Both the position numbers and the translations under genes were made by a program. Below, piece by piece: positions 21,970 through 34,346 of a stretch of DNA of 43,149 bases. This DNA comes from Saccoglossus kowalevskii (taxonomy: Eukaryota; Hemichordata; Enteropneusta; Harrimaniidae), in the NCBI RefSeq assembly GCF_000003605.2, contig NW_003125925.1, positions 43,461 through 86,609 on the forward strand, read 5' to 3'. Within the stretch, counting starts at the first letter, position 1, and each line of letters opens with the position of its first letter. The notes under the pieces are model-generated. The model ran no database searches, had not been told where the DNA came from, and saw only the letters and a program-made list of their open reading frames with translations.

Positions 21970-24460
21970 AAATTAACTTCTGAATTTATTTTCAATGCAA
22001 TCTTCACTCAGGAAAAAATCTTGCATATTGGCTGCAAACCACTCAATATCACTGCTTCCTTCTTCAACGCATTTGTGAAAAACATGTCTGTTCACCAGTA
22101 AATTAGGATCTTTCTCTAAGGAAGGCAGGAGCTCCAGTTGATTTGTTATGCGCTGCTTTCTCAGCATTTCATTAAGTTTGGCATCCAATTTCTGCTTTTG
22201 AATGGTGAACTGAACTTCTATCTCATCAGCTTGACGCATTGTTATATGTTGTTGTGTATCATCACACTGTTGCTGGATTTCCTCTAATGATTTCTTTTAA
22301 ATTATTGATTAACTCAGCTAATTTGATAGTTGTACCTTTTTTGTATATTGTTTTTGTTCAGTTCTTTTATTTTCTGATCGCTTTTTCTTCAGAATTTCAA
22401 GTTTTCGTTCTTGAATGACCTTCACTTGTCTTTGGCATTTTCTTTGTTGGAGGGGAAGTGCGTCGCGCATTTGGAGAAGGTGTTTATTCATGCCAAGAAT
22501 TCCCTCTACTTTGACAGTGATTCTCCAATATGGCCCAGTCACGACTTTGTCTATTCTATTGAGTTCTCGCAATTCAGCTATGTGCGCGTTAACACTCAAA
22601 TCTTTAGCAACTGCAGAGAGCAAACGGTTCGGATTTGGCCACTTTGCTACAAACTACGAAATATCTGAAGAATGATAGTATACTGCTGCAGCATCATAGT
22701 AAAGATTTCCCTTGTATGGCTGCAACACAAGTTTCTCATCTTTGGCGCTAAGGAAAGAAAGAAAATGGGATGTGACACCAGATTATTCACACCCCCTGGG
22801 ATGGAAAGCTTTTACTGCTGTACGAACAAGTCTGGCAGCACCTAATTCGCTCGTCTCCAACACATATTTTCTAACAGCTTCAGAACTTTATCCAATTCGG
22901 AAGCGAAGTTTGGCAAGATAGAGCTTTACAGTAAAAGTTTACAGTGAGTTTTTCTTTATTTACAGAAGATATAATGTCCCAGTTCTTGGTAACCTTGGGA
23001 AATAGATTTTCTTTCAACGCATCTATTTGTTGATTGAAAGTTGCAGATGTAGGTTTTTGGTCAGACATGGTACTGGCCAATGATGTTATCAGCTGAGCAG
23101 TGATTGTTTCTTTGTCAGCATTGTCACTTACTATTTGTGTAAGCAAGATCACCAATTGTGTCTTTGAAAGCATCAACTATATCGCTAGTAGTGCCACCAG
23201 ACAGCTGCTGCATACCAAGTGTCATGGTACGTCCACTAGAGAGTGTTACTTAGTAACCATGATAGTGTTTATGGAACTTGCTCGTTCCGTCTTGATGGAG
23301 GCAATGGTTTGAGGAACTGGACATTGCCTCAGCTACCTGAACAACGGCAATTTGTTTAGTTTCTACCAGGAGTGTGCTTTTCAAGGCATTACTTGGAAGC
23401 CTGCCAACATTTCGTCCAGCGAGTTTCTGCACAGTTGAAATAACATTATCTACGGCATTTCTGCTGACATTCATTGACAAGTCAATGACAACCTCTCTAA
23501 CCTTATCTCTGTACTTTCTCTCACAGAAAATTTCAATATCCTCACTTTCCAAAATTTCAGCTAATTTCTGCATTTCAGCATTATCTTTTTCCTGTTCACT
23601 AATTCTTTGATGCAAGTTATTTGTCGGGGAAGAATCATCACTGCTATTCTTAGTTTTGTTCATGTAGTAGTTGAGTTTAGTTTCATCAGCTTCTCTATAA
23701 CCAGCTTGGCATTATGCAGTTCATCATTCTTTAGACGCAGGGACTGTCTAACACTCAAGACTTCTTCAGCATCGTCATCCGCTTCCTTTCTAACTTTAAC
23801 AATCTTTTCCTTACTCTCATCGACTATATTCTTCAACTTGCTGATAGCCTAGTTTTCATTGCAACCAAATTTGATTGTGTCTTATTTAGAAGAGCAGCAG
23901 CATTTTTGTCAGTCATCTCAGAGCTTCATAAATTCATCATGTATCCATTGAGAGATAGTATCCGGTCATTCACTTGGTCCATTGTGTGAAGAAGGGTTGT
24001 ATACTTGACTTCAAGAGCAGAAAGATTGGTGAAGAGGTCTGTATTCAACATATTAATTTTGCACTTCAAAATCCGATTTTCGGCAGTGGTATTAGCTTTC
24101 GAAAGTGCAGCTTCTTTTACAGTAATAGCACTTGTCACCTGACTTTCTTCATTGGATGACTTTGAAGGCAAGACAAAAACATATTTCATTAAAAGGTTCT
24201 TTTACTTTCCGTTACTGTTCAGGTTTCTGGTCTTCAGAAAAATGGCTTTACTTCGATTGTACAATGTAGCATCAGATGCTCCTCCATCGCTGATATACGG
24301 GTATTTTTTCGTAGCTGTTAAGCAACATAATGCACACTGACGTTTTTTTTCCTGTTTGCACTGCACCACTAGATGGTATATGTCACCTTTAGTCACTGGA
24401 TTAACCATTAACAGCGCACCATTCTGAAATGTCACATTATAGAAAAATGTATTAAACAAA
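21970..24460 (-). mobile_element. Multicopy coiled-coil family gene, putative transposase, decayed
   Basis: Intronless minus-strand reading with many shifts. In order: 24459-24202, with CALCCLTATKKYPYISDGGA; 24189-23926, a coiled coil; about 23870-23690, a second coiled coil (VRKEADDDAEEVLSVRQSLR); 23663-23250, with KYRDKVREVVIDLSMNV, GRLPSNALKSTLLVETKQIA and LHQDGTSKF; after a TAA at GY*, TMTLGMQQLSGGTTSDIVDA; 23140-22900, with ASTMSDQKPTSATFNQQIDA and LFPKVTKNWD; about 22860-22680, with AARLVRTAVKAFHPRGCE, a stop, and LYYDAAAVYYHSSDIS; 22623-22318, with IDKVVTGPYWRI and a basic coiled coil; 22239-21973, the C-terminal part. I know this layout (DGTSK, TMSDR, LVRTA.KAFH..G, FYDAA.VY) as a large unnamed family with many copies in marine invertebrates. 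The Asp of DGTS and of MSDR may be catalytic in an RNase H-like fold; that is inference. At least five frame changes or stops make this copy dead. Confidence 0.7.
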
Positions 24461-24469
24461 TTGTCTACA

Positions 24470-25500
24470 AATTATTACATATTATTTGAATTGATTTATA
24501 TTGCATTGATAAATCATGACCCAATTAAAAAAAATTCTTAAATAATAGTGTTGGTAAATAACTTATATTTAATGTAAACGTAAAGGCTTAATATAAACAT
24601 AGCAAATTGAAACGTTGAACAATCTCGCCAAACAGGGCCGAGGCAGGAAATATGGTAATATTCTGCAAGGTAAAATATAAATAAAATTAATGAAATTTAA
24701 TAATTTTACATTATCATTTATCAAACTTGCACATTATTAAAAAAATCAGCCTACATGCCACGAAAAAAATGTACTGTAAATGACAAATAGAACTAAATCA
24801 GCGGACCACATTCAATTTCACAATTTGCATCGCCCTCTATCATCGTTATGGTGTCCTAATACTGATTTTGTTTACATTTCTAACATTATGACATCGTCAT
24901 CTGAAATTTGTTTTGGTAAAGAAAACCATTATAGCATCCTCACACTTAATTTTAAGAAACTTCTACATATTACCAGTCTACATGTAACCAGTCTGTTACA
25001 AATTTTGTATGTGATGGCACTTGCATGTATATGATTTGTCATAATAAAATGAAATCTCAGTTGAGCTCTTCAGATTTTTGTATGTGTTGGCATTTTTGAA
25101 GTAAAATTCATGTTGATATTTGCCATCTGTCAAAATTCATTGAGATTTTGTTTTTACTTGATAGGATTTAAAAAATTAACAAAAACTGTGCCTCAAATGC
25201 TTTTTTTGATTTCATAAGGTGTGATTCTCGCAGTGAACGGAAAATGGTCAATTAGCGTGGCCGCGCGATCACATTTCTAAGAAAAGCTTCTATCGTTACG
25301 GTTTGAGGGCGCACTGGGATTCGATGTCTGACAAGACGGGTCAACCAAATTGTTGAATGTTTCCCCAGATACCTTTAAATTAATATCAAAACAAGAAGAA
25401 CAACAAAATATAATAAAAAAAATAATTTATTCATTAACCCCAATTTCTTCGTCTGAGGGCGCACTCCAGGTTCTGGGTTCTGAGTTCTGAAAAGTCAACT
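24470..25500. other. No gene; AT-rich spacer before the Helitron
   Basis: The sequence has no convincing frame. GAGGGCGCACT occurs twice (about 25304 and 25455) and may be part of a repeat. This spacer marks where the dominant strand of recognisable fragments changes from minus to plus. Confidence 0.45.
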
Positions 25501-25522
25501 CTATCGTAGAATCATACCCTTT

Positions 25523-28015
25523 ATGAAAATAGTAGCTTTACCAACTGGTAGTCAACATGGTCCGAGAGAACAGATAGTGCTTGTTCCTAGTAAAGTGACA
25601 GAGACTGCTTTAAGTCTGCCAAGACAAACTTCATAATCACAAGTTGGAGCGACGTTTATCTGACAAACATTCAGTAGTCAATCAGTTCAATCGACCAAAG
25701 TGTGTCAATAATGCAACCCACACTATAAGGATGTCATTACAAACACGGAATGGACTAATACCAGTAGAATGGAAAATCCTGAATTTTGGAAAACCGTCAC
25801 TAACTAATGAGAACAACCATTCTAATCCAAGTGATGAACAGCAATTGACACCTTCACAGCAAGATGACACTACTTCTATCATTGATTCTGAAGATGAAGT
25901 TGATGATGACAATCCAGAACATGTAAGAACAGAACTTGCTATACGAAAAACAGTGAATTTAGCAACCTGTCTAAAGATGGTCCAACTATTAAAACAAATG
26001 AAATTTTACATCTTGCCCCTGGAGAAGGTCAAAGGCCAACACATATTTTCCATGAAAAAGACTGGGAATCCATGAAATTTCCTACACTTTTCCCAGATGG
26101 TAAAAACACATTCAATGAAAAAAGAGAAACACAAATATCAGTTAAGAAGTACATCAATGCGAGGTTACTCGTAAACGATGGTCGTTTTGCTGAAAGTACA
26201 GAATACACTTTCCAGTGCTTGCACTGGGCAGAGACTGTTGATATAGCAAACAGTATTACTATGACACTTAAAAGGACCAGAAAGGGAGATTTAAATGCAG
26301 CTAAGTTAAGGAACCCTATAAATATTGAATCTATGTTAAAACAGAATGAATTATATGCATAATTTAAAAAATTCCGTGGCAGCCCACAATTTGGACCTTG
26401 TACATTTTTCCTCTCTGGCTCTGCAGCTGATCTATATTGGCCAGAATTAATACAAGTCATTGCCACAAAGTATGGATAACACTATACAATAGTAGTGATA
26501 AACAAAATGAACTGGGTTACATAGCGGATAGCAAATTGGATAGCAAGAAACCCAGTGACTGCTGCTAGGCATATTGATTACATTTTTAACAAGACATGGA
26601 AATCTGTAATATTGAGTGTCATTCTCCAAATTGGTCAAATTCTGAACTCTGATAACAGAAAAGAGATGCAGAACAGAGGGACAGCACATTTTCATGCTGC
26701 TGTTCATGTTATTAATGCACCAATATTAGATAAGAATACTGATGAAGAAGTCATATATTTTATTGATAGGTTTGCCGCTAAAACAAACCAATACAGCTGT
26801 TCAGTTTGTTTCTACAGGATTTGAACATGAACTTACAAGAATGTTGAAGAGTATGACACAACTTGAGAAGATGGAGGATAACGATGAAAGTGTATATATG
26901 ACAAACATTTTTCACAAGTATGCAGCAAGACCTAACAGTTTGACACATATTTGCCTTGCAGAGTTTGCTTCATACTACAAGTTATGGATGACGAGAATGA
27001 CAATGATATAATACCGGATATTGATGAGTCTGAATATAATAAAAAATAAACATACGTCAAACTTTTGAACAGCCTTAGGTGGATACGCAAATGACAGAAA
27101 CCTGTTGAACTTAGTTTCTTTTTTGTGTCAAAGCAAAGAGATGCAGAACGATACTATCATAGGCTACTCATCCTGTATCTTCCACCGACAACAGAATCCG
27201 AGCTTAAACATAATGACAGCTATGAAGCTAAGGTTTTGCTGGTACAGCATTCTATACTTGATACCATTAAGAAATTTGAACATTGTATCGATGAAGTACA
27301 GGATGCCTGAGAAAAAACAGGAGATATTGAATGAATAGGACATATGGGATAGAGTAGCACATGTACATGCTGAACAATAAAGAGATGAAGAGATCACAGA
27401 AGACAACAATTATAGGATGTTAGATCCTTCAAACTTAGACCCACATCAGATGAGGCCCCTACTTATTACAGTCAATGCACCATCAAACTCATTCCAAGAT
27501 AAATTGGCACGAGATATTGACTATTGCAAGTCTATAAGAACTTTGAAGAACAATGTAAAATCCATGATTACATATTTGTATGGTGTACTAAATTTAGACT
27601 AGCTAGAATACTTGGCAATTCATCACCAGATCCCTTCTATGTCTTCCTTTCTGGTGGTGCTGGTGTCGGGAAATCTCAAACTGTAAATGCAATATTTCAA
27701 AGTGCAATGCGACAGCTTCGTACAGAAGTTACTATTCCTGATAGTCCTACTGTCATATTGACTGCATCTACAGGTAAAGCAGCAGTGAACATAGGAGGAA
27801 CTCCACTACACTACACTACACAGTGCATTTAAACTTTCTTTCAGAAAAAATGGATGTATCAAGTGAATATCGCAAACTATCTGCACAGATATTGAATACA
27901 TTAAGATCAAAATACGCTATGCTGAAAATAATTATTATTAATGAAATAATGGTGAACAGACATTTTCAAACCTAAACTTAATACTTCAAGATATTTTTGA
28001 GAATGACAATCCAGT
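25523..28015 (+). mobile_element. Helitron, 3'-truncated and mutated (Rep and PIF1 helicase)
   Basis: Plus-strand fragments in Helitron order. An ATG at 25523 opens IVALPTGSQHGPREQIVLVP, a DUF6570-like start. Next come LSDKHSVVNQFNRPKCVNNA (from 25644) and an acidic linker. The Helitron-like N domain starts at 26072 (KFPTLFPDGKNTFNEK, then RLLVNDGRFA). Then come FRGSPQFGP, ADLYWPELIQ, NPVTAARHIDYIF and RGTAHFHAAVHV, where H.H at about 26687-26695 is the HUH metal-binding pair. After that come AARPNSLTHICLAEFASYYK, ERYYHRLLILYLPP and MLDPSNLDPHQM. The PIF1 helicase starts near 27590 with Walker A GGAGVGKS (27653-27676) and TASTGKAAVN (motif Ia). Walker B reads IIINEI instead of IIIDEIS. The sequence stops resembling helicase at about 28015, after LNLILQDIFENDNP (frame-shifted), so motifs III-VI are missing. 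Many frame changes and stops are present. Termini (TC start, CTRR hairpin end) were not found. Native Helitrons move as rolling-circle intermediates. Confidence 0.85.
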
Positions 28016-28273
28016 AATCAGCATGTGTAACTGACCAATCTTCGTTGACATCTTAACTAACTTGTTCAGGATCGTGTATATGGTTGAGAGGTCAGATAGT
28101 GGTGCTCGGATAATATAAAGTATTGTCGTTGTTGGCAGGTTTCTGTCAGATAGTGTTGAATTGAAAACTGTCCAAGCAGGGATTGTCTGTTGTTCATCAT
28201 TAGCTTTGTGAAGACGTCCCAATGTCCTGAGTAGGCCCCTTTTCTCGGCTTTACTAACAGTAGCATTTATCAA
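27986..28273 (-). pseudogene. Fragment of a multicopy family with W.FN ... AP..D.ST motif
   Basis: A minus-strand frame of 95 codons reads KRGLLRTLGRLHKANDEQQ, then PAWTVFNSTLSDRNLPTTTI, then IIRAPLSDLSTIYTILNKL. The pattern 'IP.W..FN......... .I..APA...STV...L' is one I know from long, multicopy, uncharacterised invertebrate proteins that have DQALY.K.. next. Here that block is lost (LHMLIT ends it). It abuts the truncated Helitron end on the opposite strand, so one inserted into or replaced part of the other. Confidence 0.5.
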
Positions 28274-28279
28274 TCACAT

Positions 28280-29500
28280 GATTAATATATTTTGTTGGCA
28301 TAGACAGTTCATTATTATTACTAATTAATCGTACTGATATTCATAAATAAATATCATAGAAAGAGACTTATGAAAGACTGTAATTTATTTAGTATAGCAC
28401 CATTGATCGCAAATAAACAACACATATATTTATACAAATCACAGCAGAATGGGGTTTTAGTACAACCAAAGATAATCAGAGATTGTTTTATGGGAATTGT
28501 GTCCTGATTATATATTCCGAATTGAGATTTGTTTGAAACTAATACCATGCTGTACCTGAAATTGAAGCAAAAGTCATTAAAAAAGGGATTTTCTGGCTAA
28601 ATATCATTATTGCTGTCAATATCTGGATAGAACAAGGTTTTACAAACACAATGACACCAAATATATGCATATATGTTAAAGAATGTGACAATAACACAAC
28701 TTTTTTCGAATTCATCTTAATTCGTAAACATGCCATCACGCAAAATTAGTAATTGCGCCTAAAATATATGTTAAACAACCTAAATTTTTTCACAACCATA
28801 CATTTCCCACCCCAGAGACCCCAGTGCAATGAAAAAAACAAGGTTGTGAATTGTTATACCCTGGGGACGGGTTACTCCTTTTCCTGAGCCTTATATCAGA
28901 ATAGCTACAGCACTAAAGAGTGTGTACCAGTTGAAAATGATTGGATGCTTAGAAAGGCAGTTCAATGCCAACGGCGACAAATATTATACAGGAGCCGTAA
29001 TATCGTCATCACAGCCGTCCATCGTCAAACAGTTAACTACGAACAATGTTCAACTGGGTGAAGAACTCCTACCGCTAGTATCGAATACTTGCATTGACGG
29101 GGAACCCGATTTCTGAAGTGACCTCACTGTGGTCAACAACAATAACCATGTTTTTTTTAATAAAAAGAGCCAATGCACATATCGGGGGTGCAATGGCAAG
29201 TTGGAACGAAACGATTTAACAAAAACAAATCTTTTGCGATTTTTATTTTTGTGGGTGTTAACAACAATGTTAACAACCATGACCAGTGTCCACGGTGGAA
29301 GGTCTTCCATAAGTTTTTTTTGGCACGTTGCCAAGGTTGATGACGCAGTAAGAAAAACAACACACTGACGCACGCACACAACGCGTGATAGATAGATAAA
29401 GGAGGAATTTCAAAATAAACGTCAGTTACTTATCAAACATCGAGGCAGCAACATGTAGGTAAGATTTTCTGGGTAAAGTTCATGAAAGCGCAGCAGCAGG
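28280..29500. other. No recognisable gene
   Basis: AT-rich sequence. Plus-strand frames at 28922-29116 and 29129-29368 are open but unmatched. CACAACC (28791-28797) and GGTTGTG (28842-28848) flank a short C/A-rich stretch and could pair weakly. Confidence 0.4.
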
Positions 29501-30925
29501 GCGCAGTTAAGCCGGTACCCAATACGATCGACTCCTATGGAGCGTACCATGATGGTTTGCAAGCTAATATAAAGCTCCGCATGTTCATGTAATGGCCACA
29601 TTGGGATCCGACGCCGATGTACGACAGTTGGCAGCATACAGACATGTGGAAATGCAATGGAAAGACAACAATCCTAACTACCATATTATATCTCAACTGT
29701 GTAAAGTGTCGACCAGCTTCACAGCCTATATCCAAGGTCCAAGCAAAAAGAAAATGTGGATATTGACAGAAAACAAAACAGGACTCGAACAATTACTTTT
29801 CTACAATACAACAATTGAATACATTGCCAAAATGGAGAAAAAACGAGAGAGTAGGGGAATAAGACGCACTACCAATGAGACCATGATTTCTTTTGTAAAG
29901 GAACTGGTAAAAAAAATAAAACCCGAACGACCTACCAAACCTTGGAAAACTACTGATCAAAGACCAAAACGCAACTGAAGAAACGAAAGACCAATGGCAT
30001 AAATTCATTTCACGCAGCAAACAAAAGTACAAAAGACAAGACAAGAAGGCCACGATGAAGAAATACCAGAAGCGACAAACGGTGATGAAGGCAGGTCTGC
30101 AATTGGCTATGAAGGAATAATTAAATATGAAATGCCAATGTACAGCAGCAATGGACCAGGAGACAGACCAAACGAATTAACATTTGCAAATACAATGCCA
30201 ATATATATAGATAGACAAGAAGCAATACCTCCAGAATTTACACCAATAGCAGGAATATCAACAGCAACAACACCACCAGTACACAATCACAAATATAAAA
30301 GACAAAAAAGAATCACATACACACCAAGTTGGTCATATGTATGACAATTACCATCCAATATTAACACATGATTCAAGAAAAGCACACTTTTTATCAATGT
30401 ATGCGAACAGCTGGAGAATCAAATCACACGCAGTAAAGTTTACAAACATAGTGCCATTAGCAGAAACAGATATGACAAATAAGAAAACAATATTACATAT
30501 ACCAACACCAACATTATTTATATTCGAAAATAAAGGTGGAATAACACCACAATTTCAATGGCACGCACTCAGAAAGAAAAAAAAAATATTTAATAACTGA
30601 ACTAAAAAAACATTATCCAGTATTTGACCATCTAACTGAATGGAGAAAACATATGTATACATACCAAGGCTATGCAGATAGATATACAATGAAACCATTA
30701 AGATTAAACTTATCAGATTAATACACTGACAGATTTACTTTAATAACCAGGATATAAATGCACATGAAACAGACAATACATGTATACAAAGAGATCTGAG
30801 AATACAAAGCGAAGAAACAAGAAGTACAGCAAAACGCATAGTGAATATGAGACAACTACTTATAGATTTAGTACATGAAGAATGGAATCCTTTTGCAACA
30901 GGAAATGTAATACCAGTACAATAAC
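29500..30925 (+). pseudogene. A-rich frame cluster, possible endogenous parvovirus-like sequence
   Basis: The plus strand is strikingly A-rich, with consecutive open frames that change phase: about 29455-29589, 29592-29978, a basic Lys/Gln/Arg-rich frame to 30119, 30132-30344, 30337-30600 and further pieces to about 30930. An A-rich coding strand rich in AGA, ACA and ATA codons is typical of several small single-stranded DNA viruses of invertebrates. Near 29510-29560 the frame has P.NTIDSYGAYHD, recalling the HD-containing phospholipase A2-like motif of parvovirus VP1, but with the following Tyr missing. Near 30410-30520 there is a Trp/Ile segment leading to NIVPL and then a Phe-rich strand, arranged as in some hamaparvovirus capsid proteins. 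No replication (NS1, SF3 helicase) gene is seen. The resemblance is weak; a decayed transposon gene is the alternative. The phase changes make it non-functional. Confidence 0.3.
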
Positions 30926-30979
30926 TATAGGCAAAACTATATTTCTTAAATTTCACAACTAACGGGGACTGTGCCATGC

Positions 30980-32225
30980 ATGGCTTGTTTCATATTAAAA
31001 TGGCAATTATACAGAACATTGCAAATGAGTTTTTTTTCTAGTTTGTGGTTGGTTGGATTGTTTGAGTCAAAGGATATGATAAAACTTTTAAAAATAATAT
31101 CTGAGAAATATGTACCAAGGTTTATAGGTCTGGTTAGGTTGAATTTGCTGAACCCCACATGCTGAACCAATATTTTTTAGTACATGAAATATAATGCTGT
31201 AGTACTGAGCTGAAAATGTCTATCTCAATAGAATAGCAAATGTCTTTGGTTCAAATATTATTGTATCATAACTTTTCATTTTTTCTGTAGTCCATGAAAT
31301 AAAGTTACTGTCATGAGTTTTCAGGTGGCGACAGGCTTATCGATAAAAACAAACAAGGAGCCAGGCGAAAAATGGACGATAGTAGTACTTCAATCAAACG
31401 ACTTAATGGCATTCAAAATTGCGAGATTTTCACTATTAATGTAATGTCAAATAGGGCATGGCTATGTGATCATCCCACAGGCCAATTTATGAGAATGTGT
31501 GTCTGTGAAAATCATTTTTTTTTGTCTCCCAACAAAATGTGATGAATTTGGAAAATTCATGTTTTAAGGTTGTATAATTAATCATGATAGAAAAACATTA
31601 AATCATTTTTATAAATCAATGATGGTAACCACTTGAAAACCACTTAAAAAGCCAAATAAAAGGTGGGGAAGTGTCAGGTAGCAAAGCGTTTATAAGCTGT
31701 TATTTTTTTTTATCTTGTAGGTGTAGGATATATGTATTTTGTATTAGTGCGCCCTCACAGTTTGTGTGCAAAAGCGCCCTCATAAGTCAATAGTGTGTTT
31801 TACTGTGTACAAGATGGCTGCCTCCTATGCTGGTTGCTACGTTGGTGCGGTGAAGCTTTCGGGATCGTGTTAGCATTGTCTGAAGGGTGTGTGTATGACT
31901 ATCGTACAGATTGTGAACTCTTATTGCCAGCAGCAGTATCTGAGCCATTATTGACAGTTCTGTTGACAAATAGCCGTGATATGACAATATCGTCTTAGAG
32001 GTTGGTCTACACATGTGCATTATGCAAATGAGTAAATTTGCGTGGTGAGGGAAATTCGTGACATTTCTTGTTGTTATCTGAGTTCTGCGTTGAAGTGTTT
32101 ATTCTTGTACCTGATGTTCTGACATTTTTTTATATTGAACCGTTTTGCTGAATTTGATTGTTCGTCTCACTTCCTGTATCTGGCTGCTGCCTTATCTCCG
32201 AGGAATTCTCCGAATGTGTCAATCT
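30980..32225. other. No recognisable gene
   Basis: AT-rich up to 31700. A plus-strand frame at 31795-31998 contains a start, but its product is unmatched. GCGCCCTC occurs twice at about 31750-31780, and related GAGGGCGC motifs lie near 25304, 25455 and 33540. Confidence 0.4.
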
Positions 32226-32610
32226 NNNNNNNNNNNNNNNNNNNNNNNNNNNNNNNNNNNNNNNNNNNNNNNNNNNNNNNNNNNNNNNNNNNNNNNNNNN
32301 NNNNNNNNNNNNNNNNNNNNNNNNNNNNNNNNNNNNNNNNNNNNNNNNNNNNNNNNNNNNNNNNNNNNNNNNNNNNNNNNNNNNNNNNNNNNNNNNNNNN
32401 NNNNNNNNNNNNNNNNNNNNNNNNNNNNNNNNNNNNNNNNNNNNNNNNNNNNNNNNNNNNNNNNNNNNNNNNNNNNNNNNNNNNNNNNNNNNNNNNNNNN
32501 NNNNNNNNNNNNNNNNNNNNNNNNNNNNNNNNNNNNNNNNNNNNNNNNNNNNNNNNNNNNNNNNNNNNNNNNNNNNNNNNNNNNNNNNNNNNNNNNNNNN
32601 NNNNNNNNNN
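32226..32610. other. Assembly gap (N)
   Basis: 385 undetermined bases. Reading frames that cross it are artefacts. Confidence 1.
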
Positions 32611-34300
32611 GCGTATTAGTCCCCACGATCATTCAGTCCGATCAGCACACAGTCGTTATCTTAGTGGATATAGTGTTATAATTGCACTGGGGTTGGTATT
32701 GTTGCTAAATACCTGAGTACCCTACCCTTACATAGGCTATACATAAACTTACATACAATAAAGCAAGTGCAGTAAATGTTTGCACGGCTGAGGCTGTGCA
32801 TTTGCGCAATCTTTTAAAATACACAAATGTAACAGAGTGAAATGTTCATATTAAGCAAGTGGTTTTACTATTAAAAATGGAATATCAATATCTGCATCTA
32901 AGGCATCCATCAAGTATTACTACTACAGAAGTTAGGTAATTGATGTAATCGCTTTATCTCATGGTGTTTAATGTTATGGCTGACATAAATTATATTGAGT
33001 TGTCATGGTAAGTGTTCAATAAACACGCTTCAGACTGATTTCAGATTACTGATATCCATACCGAATTCAGTAATTAAAAAATGGGGTCACCGTACTAAAT
33101 TTTCAACATTGGGCAGAAATAAAAATTGGGATTTAACACATTTTTTAATAAAAATATGCTTATAGATATACGTCTCATTTTAAAATAAAAAAAAATATTT
33201 AAGAATATGTGTTAAATGTTTATACCAGTCAACTTGCACACTACTATTGCAATGTGAACACCATACAATTTTATTTAAAAAAATCACTGCTACTTGATTT
33301 ATTGACACATTTATCTATGTAATAAGACTTCAGTTTCTGGATAATGAAATGACCATTTGGGTTAAAAAAATATATTCTACCAATGTAATGTTAACAGTAG
33401 CTTGATATAGCATAGGTTACACAAAGTAGTTACAAAAAAATAATAAATTTTGCCTAGGTCACCGTGCTCGTTTTTTAACTATGGGGATATCTACATACAT
33501 TCTTGACAAAGATGCCTTGCTCTCATATCCGCCACTTGAGGGCGCTCAACTACAGTTAACATGGGCACGTTCACAGGCATTTGCTTATACTTCTATTTTA
33601 TAGATCAAAAAACTTATTGTATATCATACTCTTGACTTGGGAACCCATTTATTTACACAAGTCAGAGACCTAAATACGTAGAATGTTCGGTTACTATGGT
33701 AACTATTTGTTTTTCAAAAGTTATGGTGACACAATAATAAAACAAGACATTTTCAATGTGTTACAATGTATTACCGGCAAAAACAGCCTGTCAATTTGAT
33801 TGTAATTTCTTAAATTAAAACTTCCATGCAACAGCATAATAAAGCAATTGTTTTTTTTATAATCGAAAAGTATGAACGTTGACATAGGCCAGCCCACAAA
33901 CTGACGATTTACCATTCACTCATTGGCATACATTAGTTAGTTATATTCATGTTACATCATATTCACCAAAGTTCATGAAAATAGCTGACAAAAACGACCA
34001 TATCATTTGATCCAGAAACATGTTGAGCAAGGCTTACCGAGTCGTGACCTCGATGTGGTTCGTAACCAGTCTTGTGATTGGTTGTTTACAAAATGCTGAA
34101 CAGGCCACGCCTCCAATTGTGCCGTGCGTTCGGGCAAACCGTTAGGAATTCCTAATTTGAAGGAGCAACTAATATTCTTCAACCTGGTATTTTTTTTAGA
34201 TTTTATTTTTCATTCTTTTCGTCTGTTTTTTCGAGTTTAAAAAATGTGAGCTGGCTGGAGCCTTCATCCCTTGTCTATTTCTTACACTAGATACCAGCCG
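32611..34300. other. No recognisable gene; 14-bp palindrome
   Basis: AT-rich sequence without a motif that I recognise. TTAGGAATTCCTAA (34142-34155) is a perfect palindrome. Upstream exons of the DUF7869-type gene could lie here or in the gap, but the usual 'GP.YF.TPRKC' region of the family was not found. Confidence 0.4.
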
Positions 34301-34303
34301 ATA

Positions 34304-34315
34304 CCCCCCCCCCCC
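34304..34315 (+). repeat. Poly(C) tract, 12 nt
   Basis: Twelve C just upstream of the first recognisable DUF7869 exon. Confidence 0.9.
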
Positions 34316-34346
34316 GCTCATAGAGACTGTGAACTCCAGTTGATTA

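Noticed and set aside
31795-31998. Short plus-strand frame beginning near a good ATG
   Set aside because: Only 67 codons, unmatched, no clear donor; not enough to call.
32135-32716. Long frames across the N block
   Set aside because: Mostly undetermined residues; artefact of the assembly gap.
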